The position numbers were made by a program, and so were the translations under genes. This document shows positions 23,263-35,697 of a DNA stretch of 64,000 nt, one piece after another. The notes beneath the pieces are model-generated. The model was not told the origin of the DNA, did not search any database, and saw nothing but the letters and a program-made list of their open reading frames with translations. Positions within the stretch are counted from its first letter, which is position 1, and the number at the start of each line of letters is the position of its first letter. The stretch is from Malachius bipustulatus (lineage: Eukaryota; Arthropoda; Insecta; Coleoptera; Melyridae), in the NCBI GenBank assembly GCA_910589415.1, contig OU342633.1, positions 35,408,210-35,472,209 of the forward strand. Reading direction: 5' to 3'.

Positions 23263-25734
23263 CTCTAGCTGAGTTAACTCTTCCGTCGCTTCACAAAATT
23301 TGTGACATTAAAATATAACAAGGCAATTTTATTACTGCGAAACAATATTTTTACGAACGAAACAATATAATTTATGAATTTCACTTCTAGGTGAAATGTC
23401 TTTCAATAACTGGAACCAAAATCTGATGTTGAGAGAAATTTAAGTTTGATGATGCTCGTTAACTCGCCGGCTTTTTCTTCTAGCCCTTTTCTCCGGAAAA
23501 TAAGTAAATTTGACGTACTTACAGGATTTTCGGTGGGAAAAATCGACGTCTGCATAAGGTTACCTTCTACTTTGAGCTGATTCATGGGTCGGGGTCGGAA
23601 CCTTTTATTACTAGGCAGTTTGCTTTTCCCAAAAGGTCACGAATTGTTTCGCCTAGACTGGAGACGGTTGTGTAACAGGCTTTCTCATTTAAATAACGAA
23701 ACACCCAAGGTACATAGGTAGTTACATAGGTTCTTATTTGGGTCACGACTAGTTATTATTATTAATTGTGTCCTTTAAATGACGAAAGACCGGGTACGTA
23801 GGCACATACACGCTGTCCATTGAGAGTTGTCCGTTGTCATGCCACACTGATTCTGACTAAACAATTTCATTTAATTCGATTTGAATCGTACACTTATTTC
23901 TAAGTCGAACCAGATGTGGTATCGCAGTTCGTGTCAGTGGCGTGTGTTGAGGAATAATGAATATCCTACAAATATATTATTTCGACAAGTTATTGACGAA
24001 GTAGAGCCTTGCAACTTTTTGATAACAAATATATATATAATGCAAGTAAATAAGAATGATAATAATTATTGTTCTCATCATGATAGAAATATCATGTCAC
24101 CTACCTGCTGGTTGCCGTTTAAAAGAAAGAATAACACCTCCGTTTTCTTATTTTCAAGTAAAATATTCCAGCAATTTTACCACAAGTCCACGTACTAGGG
24201 AGTTCAATCGTTTCCCAGGCAAAACAAGGAAATAGATTTTTAGGCATTCGCGAAATTAAGTTACTCATAGTTTATCACACCGTACAATTAATAACCAGTA
24301 ACACAGGTAATTCTGCTAATTTCGTATTAAAAACGTTTCAAATCACAACTTAAACCTTATTAGTATATTTAACGCTGACACTGAGACTACTGACAGTAGC
24401 GACGACAATCTTATCGTAATATCGTATCAATCTAAGCGTATCAAGACGCGAGTCGATACTTCCGTCTCACTCTCGCTCATCTTTTTAGAATTTCTGATGA
24501 TGCAAACGTATTTCTGACAATACGTCCCATTTTAACTCGATTGACTATGCAATGCAATAGAAGGAGTAAGAAACATAACGAGATGATGTATCCTTAGTTA
24601 TCACAACAGACAACTCTCAGTGTACAGAGTATAAGCACACAAGCATAGGTACGTATAGATACTAATTTGAGTCACGACCTATTATTATTATGAATATTTT
24701 AGAAAAACACACCTACTGTCTTTGTTCGAGTAATATAAACCGCTTTAATCAAAGAGGCTTTTCACTTCAAGAGATTTATAGAGTAAAATCCGAAAAGCTT
24801 ACAGGTGTAGGTAGGAAGCGTCCATAATGGCCCATGCCGCGATTTTTATAATTCACACATTAATTAAACGCGGATGTTCGCTTTCTGTTTCGTCGCGTTG
24901 TTCAGACAACTCGGGCTCGTTAAATAAACAAAACACTTTTTTGTTCTAAAATCCATGGGCTATTGAATAGCGTTTTGGTTTTTGCAATAGAGTCAGTGGC
25001 GTAAAAAATAGGGAGAGAAAAGTGAAGCCAACTCCGAATATTAGATTAGTGACATTTACTGAGAAAACTTAAAATATTTCAAAAACATGAAAAAAAAAAT
25101 TAAACGATACTTTTTGTTTTACAAGGTATGGGAAATTTATTAAAGGTTTTGTAATTGCAATAAAGTCAGTGGCGTAAAAGATAGGCATGGAAAAGGGGCT
25201 CCAACCCTGAATATCTACGCCACTGGAAGAAGATCTTTATTTGTTTATTGTTCATGCTAACTTTCATCGAATTCGGCTCATATTTACACGAGTTATAACC
25301 AAAAACTCATATATTTTTTCAAACTTTGACACCCTGAACATTTTAAACGAAACGTCATTTTGAGTTGAAATTTGTTTTTTCAACTTACATTTATGGGATA
25401 ACTTTTAATTTGGACCCATATCTCTGAAACACCCCTCATAAATCGAAGAAACTGTGATCTAATCTCAAGTCTCAAGTCATAAGTGTCCAAACATCCAATT
25501 TTCATCTCATAGGTGCGTAAAAAGGGATGTGAGTAGACAAACATTGGAATTCGAAACTTTGTGGGGGTGGCATGAGAGAAAATAAAAAAACTGTCTTTCC
25601 AGATGGAAACTTCACTCCTTTTACTAGAAGGATCGCTTGAATATGAAAGATAGCTCTATTTACAGGTGAAGTTTTCGTGGTTCAAAATAAATTTACCAAA
25701 TGGATGGTACCTACTTGTAGGAGATTTCATGATA
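23263..25734. other. Spacer between the nested transposons and copy D
   Basis: No convincing gene. A minus-strand frame at 23403-23585 (60 residues) contains a donor-like CCT|GTAAGT but no known motif. A ~45-bp word group (GAGTCACGACCTATTATTATTA type) occurs near 23735 and 24670. CAGTGGCGTA words at 24992 and 25167, and its inverse TACGCCACTG near 25207, suggest a degraded inverted-repeat element at about 24990-25220. Confidence 0.5.
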
Positions 25735-26325
25735 TAAAATAAATACCATATTGGTCGTAGTTAATGCTGCTTGGTGGGATGGTGACGTCACGGGAACATT
25801 TGTATTAATTAATTAATTTTATAAGGTTAAAAAATTTCACGGCTTCCGTTGTTTTATTTAATCAAGGCCAGGAAGATGGATTAAATCGAAAGTGATTAAT
25901 TTCCGGGATCATTTTGTTTTACTCGCGTTTTTCGATCCGATAGTTGGAAAATTCCGTTACTGCGTATCGAGCGACAGCGTTATGGCAGCCTTCCGCAAAT
26001 ATCTTGTTAAAGCCGCAAATTCCCGAAACGAAGAAATTCTCGTTGGCCCTTCGGTCTCGGACGCGAATGTGGTTAAGATAATTTAGTACAAACGATTTAG
26101 TTTTTAGTTATGAAGATAAGAGTTTAGATAAAAGGTAGAATTCAGATAATGTGCAGGAGAGGCTTCCCGTGCTCGTTCACCGGCTTTCTTCCGCTCGCCT
26201 CTTGCTTCTGTCTGTCAATGCTTTCTGTTTCTGCTCTACCGCGCGTCGCTCGTCTAACTTTGATGAAAAAATGTATAATATGGAAGTTCTAACTAATTAT
26301 TAGTGACCAGCAAATAGCAACTCAC
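25735..26325. repeat. Segmental duplicate of 16585-17404 (downstream flank of copy D)
   Basis: Collinear with the flank of copy B over most of its length, including GACGTCACGGGAACATTTGT and GATCCGATAGTTGGAAAATT. Small indels are present; about 230 bp present near 17110-17330 is missing here. With the near-identical exons B and D and the similar upstream DNA, this shows a duplication of several kb. Confidence 0.85.
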
Positions 26326-27261
26326 CTGTTCTACGCATTGGGTAGTACAGTAAACAACACATAGACCCATGCATATGTGGGATAGGTACCAAAGAAATGT
26401 TGAAATCGAAAGAGCAATATAAGACCTTCCAAAAACGTTTGAAGTAGCATGAGCCGCAACAATCATATGTGCGATGATCCCTAAAGCTGAATAAAAGATA
26501 CCAATACAATTTATTAAAATCAATTCTTGAAAAGTATTAAACGATTGGTCTGAAAAATCTTGCAAGATGTTTGAAGCTTCAGTTAATTCCAATTGTATGT
26601 TATTATTAATAATTATTGTCTTGTCGATTGCCAATATTTCAGCAACTCTGAAGAATGAGATTATCTGATAGGAGATCCATAAGTACATTAGGACGAGACT
26701 GATTGTGATAAAATAATGCACTAACATTGACAGAGAAAATAATTTAACGGAATATGACTGCAGCGTGTTGTAATTGTAATATAATTGAAAAGATGCTTGG
26801 AGGAAATAATAAGACACGCAAATTATTGAAACTTTTCTCATTACCATCGATGACCTTGATAAAATATAACGAGCTTTTGGATGTTTCAATTTTTTCAGCA
26901 ACTTTTCGCCATAAAACATCAAATCTTTAATTGTTTCCTTTAACTTCTTCGATTTCACTTGCATAAAATATAAATATAATACTAAATTCTCCGTTAACAT
27001 GGCATACAACATAATCAAACTTAAATAGTGTGCTACTGCGATTAGTTGTATTTTTTCTTTAGTAAGTTGTAAGTTAATACACAGCGAATAAAAATTAGGA
27101 AATAAAATGAGCAAAGCTAGAGATTTATTATAAATTTTTTCTAGAATCTTGAAGATTTTCATTTGAATATCATCATCTAACTGAATCGTAGTTAGACCGA
27201 TCAATCGCCACAAAATTAAAAGCAGTCTGTATTCAACGGATACCATTTCTTTATACTTCAT
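26326..27261 (-). CDS. Chemoreceptor exon copy D (gustatory-receptor-like), intact
   Basis: 312 codons from M-K-Y-K-E-M (alternative Met at 27285) to a phase-0 donor GTGAGT after CVEQ. It is almost the same protein as copy B; the differences I see cluster in the first 100 residues (for example TIQLDD for NIQLEE, IAVAHYLSL for LGVAHYLGL), while the rest is nearly identical. That pattern suggests recent duplication or gene conversion of the 3' two thirds. Same inferred role as copy B: a chemosensory receptor channel subunit missing the last helix, which must come from another exon. Confidence 0.72.
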
Positions 27262-27285
27262 TATTCTTTGTAAGTTTTTATTCAA

Positions 27286-29128
27286 AAATGATTTACGTGA
27301 GGTGATGTTACCTCAGACTAAATAAAATTTTTGTTGACATGAGCATTTATATAGAATAATATCTCATTCAAATTGTAGGTACTCATAATAATAATAATCA
27401 TTGTAATGGTTTCTCGAGGATTAAAAATGTATTTAGTGCTTGTATTCCCAATGTTCGTATTCCCAGATTAATTTTGTCAACTTACTTAATTACATAATCA
27501 TCAATAGCCATTTAATTTACGTAATTATCTTGGAGCAATAGCTGTGGTCGTTTTCTTGATATCTTGAAAATGTTTCAGTGTAACTACCCTATTTAAATTG
27601 ATCCAAGTGGAAGCCTAAGTGATTTAATTTAAAAAGAAGAACAAGTAGTCAAAATTCTGTAGAGCAACTATCTTGGTCACGGCACCAAAATTCTGTGATG
27701 TAACGTACTTAACTCAAAGACTCAAGATGAAGCTCCGATTGAACGTCCGTGAAACGAAGAACATTTCACGTCTGAAATCTCAACTTCTGTCATGAAAGTC
27801 TAGATTTCATTTGAACTAATCTCGCCCTTAATGCCTTTGAACGTCTACCAATGTTACATATTGAAAGGGGTTTAAAAAAAATAGTATACTCGTATTACAC
27901 ACCAAGAGTTGAAAGTGACATTTTTCGCACGAGTTGCAAACAGCTCGTGTGTAACTTTTTCCGCAAGTGTGAAATTGTCTTTCAACTCGGGATATTGTAC
28001 TATACTTTATCTACTCCCGATAGCATATAGGAACAAATGATTTTTATGATCAATGCGCACCCACTCACTTTACTACTTAACTTTTCATTTGTTACGAAGT
28101 ATTATCTGAATTAGATAATTTACTAAGAATATTTTTTTCTAACCTAATAAACGTATGCACACATATGCACTTTTTCAATCCGCGTATATAAGACGTGAGT
28201 AAAACGGTGGGTACAGTCACCGGCTGAGACTGCAAGAAAGGTGTGTGGATATGGCTAACACAACACATCCGTTATTCAAACCAATAACACGACGCACTGA
28301 ACTAGTAAAGAGAACTGGGAATGTCTGAACAACAAGAAAGATTTATTAGATGTTTCACACTGGCATTATAGTCCTTCCCGATGTTTTGTAACCATAACTA
28401 AATTTATAATTATGATTTCTGTTTGGAATTTTGATAAATTTCGGGAACTATGATGCAATTTAATGTAAATTATTGAACAAATACATAATATTGCTCATTT
28501 CGATAATAACAGGTTTGTGAATGTTATGCCTTATCTCTCATTAGACTTATCTGGTTTATAAGGTGATTTATAAGACCATTAAGACCCTGTGTTGTAATAA
28601 AAAAATACAACACTGTCTTGATTCCCAATACATAACAGGTATGTACAAAGGCTCACTTTCAGGCTATGCAAGTTGTTTTGTAATAATTGTCAACTTTCAT
28701 ATAAGGGAGTAGATAAAGATATCTTGGAATGTTGATCTTAGAGTGAATGAGAATTAGGTTGACTTAAGATTTTATATTTTTTGATAAAAACAATAGAAAT
28801 TCATGTAGCCTTCATTTATTAAAAACATCGAAGAATAGAATCATGTCCAATTTTTTTCTAGGGAGTGAAAATAATGCAATTAATTTTAGGTGAATTGGAA
28901 TTTAAAAAAAGCAAGATACTTTCCAAGAGTATGTTCTATGAAAATCGAAGAAATTGTGATCTAGTCTCAAGCCATAAGGGTTGAAAAAGTCTAAACATCG
29001 AATTTTCGTCCCATGGATGCGAAGACAGAGATGTTAGTAGAGAAAAATTGGAATTCAAACCTGCACTTTTCTCTTTAGCATACCTTACAGAGGAAATATT
29101 AAAAAAAAAAACATACCTAGCAACTCAC
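27286..29128. other. Spacer between copies D and E
   Basis: 27320-27440 is the conserved upstream block of copy D; 27560-27880 matches the upstream flank of copy B. 27885-28007 is an imperfect inverted repeat around GAGTTGAAAG/CTTTCAACTC. 28800-29060 resembles the downstream flanks of A and C. No gene. Confidence 0.5.
28005..28718. mobile_element. Putative inverted-repeat element
   Basis: CTTTATCTACTCCC (28005-28018) is exactly inverted at 28705-28718, 700 bp away. No target duplication could be fixed and the interior is non-coding, so this is tentative. Confidence 0.4.
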
Positions 29129-29398
29129 CTGTTCTATGTATTCAGTAGTGTAGTAAATAACACACAGCCCCATACATATATGGGATAGGAACCAAAAAAA
29201 TGTTAAAATCGTCAATGCAATGACAGAGTTTTCCATATCGCCTGAAGAAGAATCTATCTTGACTATCATGTTTTCGACACTTCCCAGAGCTTTATAAAAG
29301 GTACCAATACAAAATATCAATATCAATTCTTGAAAAGTATTAAAGATTTTGTATGAGAAATCTTGCAAGGTGTTTGAAGCTTTAGCTAATTCCAACTG

Positions 29399-30908
29399 CA
29401 CTGAGAAAAATTTTTCATTGGCGGAAGTAAATTTGCAATTCCGCCAACTAAATTATTTAATTGATAACGAGCAACTAAATATTTAGTTGCGTCAACTAAA
29501 TTATTTAGTTCCAGAATTTGAGATATCCAACCAAGAATTAGTTGCCATAAGGTACTGTATAAAAGTGATTGCAAATAAAACTTTTTGCTGTGAACTAAAT
29601 AATAATTCAGTGAACCATACTAAGCTTTCTTATGTCAATTTAATAAAACTGCACAGAACTATTATCAGGTTCTCTCAATATTACTTTGAGTTCTCTCAAC
29701 TAAATGAAACTCTTCTCCGAATCCAATCTTAGTTTGGATTTTTCCTACCTACCTTATCTAACCTACCTAACCTAAAAATTTGGTAATATTTTATTGAACT
29801 TTTCGTTTTGAAATTTTTTATTTATTGGTTGGGATTTCGGTTCTGGTGAAATAATAATATTATCAAGAATCGAAATCCCAACCAATAAATAAAAAATTTC
29901 TACCCAATAAAGGTACAAAATGCGCAGTGTCACGGCTCTCCTCATCCCGATCAACAATATAACAATAAAAAGTATCTGCACATTTTGCTGTCCATATTAA
30001 TCATCCATTTGTCCATAGTAATGTTAAATTTATAAATTACCTTTCATTATTGTTATATACGCGTAGACCGGGGCGAGTCAAAACTGTACCATTTATTGGT
30101 TTGGTTTGTCTGAAATCCATCTATACCAAGCTAACAGTAATGACGGCTTTCTGGTGATTTGAACTTCACGATTTGTCAGATTTATACAAACAAAGTTGCA
30201 AAAGAATATCAAAAATAAAACCGAATTATTTATTTACATTAAATAGACAAGAAAAGTTTACTTAGATAAATTATTAGCAACACCCACGTTTAACGAACGC
30301 AGCTACATCATGATGGCGTCTATATAATGGCGACTGATGTGTTTTATATGAGGTTGCAGTTAGATGAATCTATACATACAGTAAATAAAGAAATATTTAT
30401 TGCCATAATTCTGGTATAATTCTTTCAATACAAACGTTCTATTATTGAACCCTCTCAGTACACCACGCAAGAAATTTTTACTTGACACAATCATACCATA
30501 GTTGGAATAATGAAAATCTGATATATTTCACGCAAATATTCTGTTAAATATTTATTCCTACCTCCGGCAAGAAAAACCTATTTGTCTCAATAATTTCTAA
30601 CTTCTAAGAATCTTTGATTTCTTTAAACAAGATAACTTTATATGTTTAGTTGCTGGAATTAAATTATGTTCCAGTACAGATTCTTAGATTGTTAGCTAGG
30701 AGTGATATTATTATGCCAATATGGAAAATACTTCGTTACACAAAATGAGCTTCAATTAAATTATTTAATTCACTCAATTGCTCAATTTTAGTGAATCCAA
30801 CTAAGATTTGGTACTGTAAATGATAAAGTAGTTCTTATAACTAAATAAATTCTCTGGAGGAAATACCTCCAGCCTTTAGTTCTTTCAAGAATAATATTTC
30901 TCTCAGTG
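29399..30908. mobile_element. Inverted-repeat insertion in receptor copy E, same end sequence as the element 1 insert
   Basis: The ends are CACTGAGAAAAATTTTTC and, reversed, CACTGAGAGAAATATTATTC, flanked by TG on both sides (29397-29398, 30909-30910); a TGCA duplication with shorter ends is equally possible. The ends resemble those of 4481-6357. Each end has a subterminal hairpin: TTGGCGGAA/TTCCGCCAA near 29419-29450, and CTGGAGG/CCTCCAG near 30854-30872. Palindromes of the AACTAAATATTTAGTT type follow the left end. No transposase frame. Confidence 0.85.
29810..29900. repeat. Perfect 30-bp inverted repeat (hairpin) with 31-nt loop
   Basis: The arm 29810-29839 is the exact reverse complement of 29871-29900. 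It contains TTTATTGGTTGGGATTTCG. It lies inside the insertion in copy E and could be a tiny nested fold-back element. Confidence 0.95.
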
Positions 30909-31564
30909 TGCATGTTAGTATTCATAATTGTCTTGCTGTCGGCCAATATTTTTGCAACTCTGAAGAATGAGACTATCTGACCGGAGATCCAAAAATACAT
31001 TAAGAAGAGATTGATGGTTACAATATAGTTCAGTGAGATTGTTATAGATAATATAAATCCTGTGTATGGTTGAAGGTAATATATTTCAATGATTGCATGA
31101 AGAAAATAATACGAGACGCTGAAAATTAAAACGTTTCTTATATTACTCGATGATCTTAATAAAATGTAACGAGCTTTTGGTTCTTTCAATTTTCTCAGCA
31201 ATTTTTCCCCATACAACAATAAATCTTCAATAATTTCCTTTAACTTCTTCGATTTCACTTGCATAAAGTAAAAACGCAATACTAAATTCTCCGCTGACAT
31301 CGCAATCGACATAATTATAAATAAATAAAATAATACTGACCATAAGTCTGCTTGTCCACGAGTAAAGTGTATTTCAATAGATAGCAGTGTATACAAATTT
31401 GGGAATAACGAAAGTGATACTATGAATATATCATACAGTTTTTCCAAAATAGATAAAAATTTTATTTGATATTTCTGATCAATTTGAATGTTAGTTAGAC
31501 CCGTCAATCGCCACGTAATTAACAATATTCTGTATTCAATCGAGACCAATGCTTTATACGTCAT

Positions 31565-33075
31565 TGTCTTTGATATCTTGATATTTCCTTTGACCATGTG
31601 CAGAGATCAATACTCACTATATGCAGACGTATCGATAGTTCAGACTAACTTGAATCACTAATACCAAATAAAATTTTCCATTCCTAAGAGTAGAATTAAT
31701 TGAATAATTCCCAATGCAATATGCACTTATAATAATAATAATCATTGTAATGGAATATCGAGGATTAGAATGCATTTGATGTTCATATCATTAATCATCG
31801 AACAATAATGGACAGCTTAAGTACTCATTCAATGTGACAAAGTGAAAAAAATTGTTGTGAACGAAATTGCGTAACGTTGAACTCATCAACTAATCAAGTT
31901 AGCATGTGTAATAAATGAAGTCATGAAAATTATTTAAATTTAGGATAATTTCATAAAATAAGTCCTTCATGTAATAAAGCAGGGTTAGTTCTTTCATTTA
32001 TCGAGTTGTAAATTCATTTTTATTTAAATTTCCACCGGCCGACCAGATTAATTTAAAATTTTATTTTTGGTGTCTTGATGGCGCCAAGATAAGCCCTGGC
32101 CACAAATAATGTGACTTAAATCAGGCGAAATAGAATTAGACATGTTTTGAGGTGCTTTAGAGTCATTGGGAGACTCTTCTTGAAAGAACTGAATTTGAAA
32201 TATTTTAACACGCCGTTATCCTTAGACCGAGCGTGGTTTTGGACATCAGTCTTACTGAGTCAGCTCTCTCACTGAGTTGGTACATTTCCATGCAATTATT
32301 ATTGTAAATAAACAGAATTTCGATAGTAGTTTTTAATTTTAAACTAAGCAATAAAAACATTATCACACCTATTTCGCATGACCGTACTTTCCCAAATTAT
32401 AGAAGTTATTCATTCCAATGTGTAATGTAACGTTATTTTTAAGTATTTATTTTATTAATCTACCTGGAAATTGTAGGCTAAGTATATCTCCCGTAGATTG
32501 AAATGGGCGGTATCACGTATCGGCCGCGTGTTTCTGCGCTCAAGAATCTACTATGCTAGATGGGAACGCTCTGCAAGTCAGACGTCATGTCAGTAGCTTT
32601 TTAGAGATATATGCGATCCCCCCGAGAAATTGTGAAATTTTCTTGTGTAACGGTAGCAAAATAGCTCCGTGTTAAATTTTATTGTTGAATAAGAGAAAAA
32701 ATAAGAGATGAAATTTACTAGGGGAGCATTATCGAAATACTTTAAAAATATATTACGGATATAAAAATAATAAAGTAAGAAGAGATATGTAGGTAGGTAA
32801 GTATCGAATTATCATTATTAAGGGTTTTAAATCGTAAATATGATAGAGGTACAAAAATAGGGGTTGCTGTTTGTATTGACTCCGAAATGAAGACCCAATA
32901 ATCTTCAAAAAATATTTTATATAAATATTTTCAGATTGAAAACAGGGTTAAAATTCAATGCTGAAGTTCAATTTTCAAACCCATTTTGCATGAAAATGGA
33001 AGATATTCGTATTGAATTTTCCTGGTTCTGTTGTAGGTAGTGCAGTTCGGGGAAATTATTTTAACTAATTATCTG
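31565..33075. other. Spacer upstream of copy E
   Basis: 31680-31790 is the diverged upstream block shared by clade-1 copies. 32465-32640 shares words, including CGCTCTGCAAGTCAGACG, with 61480-61640. No gene seen. Confidence 0.5.
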
Positions 33076-35697
33076 GGGGGCTATTCTCGAGTTCGTGGGA
33101 ATGGAACAATTAGGTACCGGAGATCGTTCCCATTCACAATGCAAACTTGACATGGCGATGTTTGAACAGGTGGATGTCTTATTTTTGGCACATCTGGTTA
33201 TAGGCGTATGTAGCAAGTGGAAGCAAAGCTTGAAAAAAACGAACAAAATATTAACGGGACTAGAGAACGAGGAATCCTATTTTAGTTAGTGGGTATTAAA
33301 AACATATTACGGGTCTAAGAGGTTGTAAATTTTAGTATTTGGTATCATTTTTAACTGGATATCTTATACAGTTTTTGAGAATCTGCCTAATAAGAATCTG
33401 AAAAATTTTCAGGCGTTGCTGAAGTGTCATGAAAAAAAAAACTGAAAAATCGAAATTTCTTATTTTTGGCCATATCTTTTTCAATTTAAAAAAATTAATA
33501 AATTATTTTTTAGGTTTTTTATAAGTCGTCATGAGCCATCAATTCGACACTTCAAAAATTTTCGAAGTCAACTAGATCCTGCAGAATTTTCATAGCAAAC
33601 TTTTATCTTTCTACTGGCTGCCATATTGTTTGCCATAAAATTAGAAAAAAAACTTAAAAAAAAATACCAATTAAAAATGTTATTCTTCTTTTTTAGAAAA
33701 AATCTTTTTCACAGAATTACGTCAATATTGAGTAATATTACTTGCGTTATGGGTTTTTAATTTTTTTATGGTACCTATTTGGTATAAAAAGTAGAAATAC
33801 ATTTAATTTTTTTCTGAATGTTATTCATTTTTTATTTCTTTGATTTTTTTAACGAGAAATGACATGTAAAAACAATATGGCGGCCATAAGAGAAAAAAAG
33901 TTGACTGTATGTACTGTGAATATTCTGGAATCTAGTCGGCTTTGAAAATTTTTGAAATGTAAGATGTATGCTCTTGACGATTTATGTAAGCCTACATAAT
34001 TTACAATAATAAGAAAAATACGTCCGAAATAAGAAATTTAGTTTTTTCAGGATATTTAAATTTTTAGCAACGTCTGAAGTCTCCCTTTCTTTTTTTTAGA
34101 TTCTTATTAAAACATCAAATTGTGCAACTTTTCTCTAATTTAACTCACCTCGTATCTCTTACCGCTTCCGATATACCAATGTTATCCCTTCCTCAGAAGT
34201 TTCAAATAAGCTGAGACTTAATAGTAAATTGTGTGAATTGTTAGACTGTAACGTAGTTACAGAGTTCTTTTTATTTTTGTCGTTAAGGTTGGCGAGGTAG
34301 CACCATCTGTTTAAAAATTTATGGGACGACCTGCGCCACCTGTTCAGCAGTGGTCGAATGTCTTTGCACCAAGAGAATAACTCGCAGTATAGTTATCGAC
34401 TGCCGCGGCGCTGCCCGTCAACGAACATGCCAATAATATTGATTAGCTCCCCCCCTTTCCTTTTTTTCAAAAAAAACGGAGAAGGTCGAAACAGACGGCC
34501 GAGAGACATTTTGCCTTTTTCTCTAACGACTTTCGATGCAACACGAAGTCACTTATTATTATCGTAAATTTCTCAAATTATATTACCTAAATTTCTTTCC
34601 AAAGCCATTATTTTAAAAAATGGGTAAGTCAACGTAGACGATTACAGTGATCGAAAAGTTAATAAATATTCACTGTTTATTTCTAGCTTTTTGGATATAA
34701 TTTCGAATTTTCTCTTCGCCATTTTCTCCGTGCAGCGGCGGCCATATCTGTTCAACCGAACATTTCCGCAATTTTCGGCTTCAATATCCCGTTACCACGG
34801 CCCTGCAGCCCCCAGATACGTCTCGGTACTGTCGAACTCCCAACCAAGGAGACTCACCTGAATTACGTCTACCTAGGCCCGTCGGATGACGAGAAATCGA
34901 ATGGTGCTAGAAGGTCACCCCTATAAGTACTCTCAGAACTCAAAAAAAGAGAAAACTTGTAAGTCTGTTTAACTAATAATTCTAACCATCAATAAGAAGA
35001 TATACCATCCTGGGTGAACTTATCAAAAACGACTCATTCACTCCGTATTTATTTTATTTATGCCAAATCAATAATTATTATTAATACAATGCGTGTGTAA
35101 AGGAAATGCCATAGGATCCTACCGCAATTTCTATTAGAAGTTTAATTACATGACTTATAAATTCCTAATAATTAAATAGAACATTTGGCCTGGTTGATCA
35201 TTTATTTTGTTAGTCAATAAATCACTGATTGAAGTTTTTTTTTTTTTTTAAGAGTACGAAAGCAGGCACCTTTCTCTATTGCAGGAACAGGTTAGTCACA
35301 AACTAAAAGGCGACGTGCCCCTCTCCAAAATCTCAGGGCACGTCCGCTCACCCCTCTTTCTCATTTTCTTCGTTTAACCACGAGATTTTGGTGGCATCCC
35401 AATAAGTTACCTATTAGAGTTCAGAAAACAGAAAAGAGCAAACAGTGGGGATGGAACTCTCTCGTCAATCGACGAAAAATCTGAGCTGGTTGCTGAGAGG
35501 TTTCCCGTCGGTTATCCCGCACATTTATTAAATTTTACGAAATCTAATTATCTAAAGGAAGTAAAAACAACAAAAAACCGAACCCCCCACAAGACTGACA
35601 GTCTGTAATGCAGGTACCCTAGGTTGACCGGTTTTCATGTGAACTCTCACGTGATGGGAATCGACTTCCACGAACTCGAGAATAGCCCTCCCGACAG
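33076..35697. mobile_element. Possible 2.6-kb element bounded by inverted repeats
   Basis: GGCTATTCTCGAGTTCGTGG at about 33080-33099 is inverted at about 35672-35691. No clear target duplication was found and the interior has no transposase. Two GC-richer open stretches with acceptor-like borders (for example near 34730-34860) have no recognisable product. Confidence 0.4.
33388..34110. repeat. ~720-bp fold-back (long imperfect inverted repeat)
   Basis: The two halves are reverse complements across most of their length with many mismatches. TAATAAGAATCTGAAAAA near 33388 pairs with TTTAGATTCTTATTA near 34098. GACACTTCAAAAATTTTCGAAGTCAACTAGAT near 33548 pairs in two pieces with the stretch near 33925-33960. 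GGCTGCCATATTGTTT pairs with AACAATATGGCGGCC. The centre is near 33750. No coding frame. Confidence 0.8.

Larger units (their letters stand above)
29129..31564 (-). pseudogene. Chemoreceptor exon copy E, split by a transposon
   Basis: The N-terminal two thirds (30911-31564, M-T-Y-K-A-L to ADSKTIMNTN) and the C-terminal third (29129-29398, QLELAKAS to EYIEQ and a GTGAGT donor) are separated by a 1510-bp inverted-repeat insertion. Without the insertion and one TG, the exon is 924 bp, exactly 308 codons, like copy F, and I see no other lesion. The insertion adds stops soon after the junction, so the copy cannot encode the receptor unless the insert is spliced out. Confidence 0.85.

Noticed and set aside
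23403..23585. 60-residue minus-strand frame with a splice-donor-like site
   Set aside because: No motif, no homologous copy in the window, no partner exon recognised.
24992..25217. CAGTGGCGTA/TACGCCACTG words as a complete hAT MITE
   Set aside because: Two direct and one inverted word, no target duplication; recorded only as a possible degraded element.
34700..34930. Open stretch with an acceptor-like border as a host exon
   Set aside because: Two overlapping frames look equally protein-like and neither matches a family; no donor partner could be fixed.
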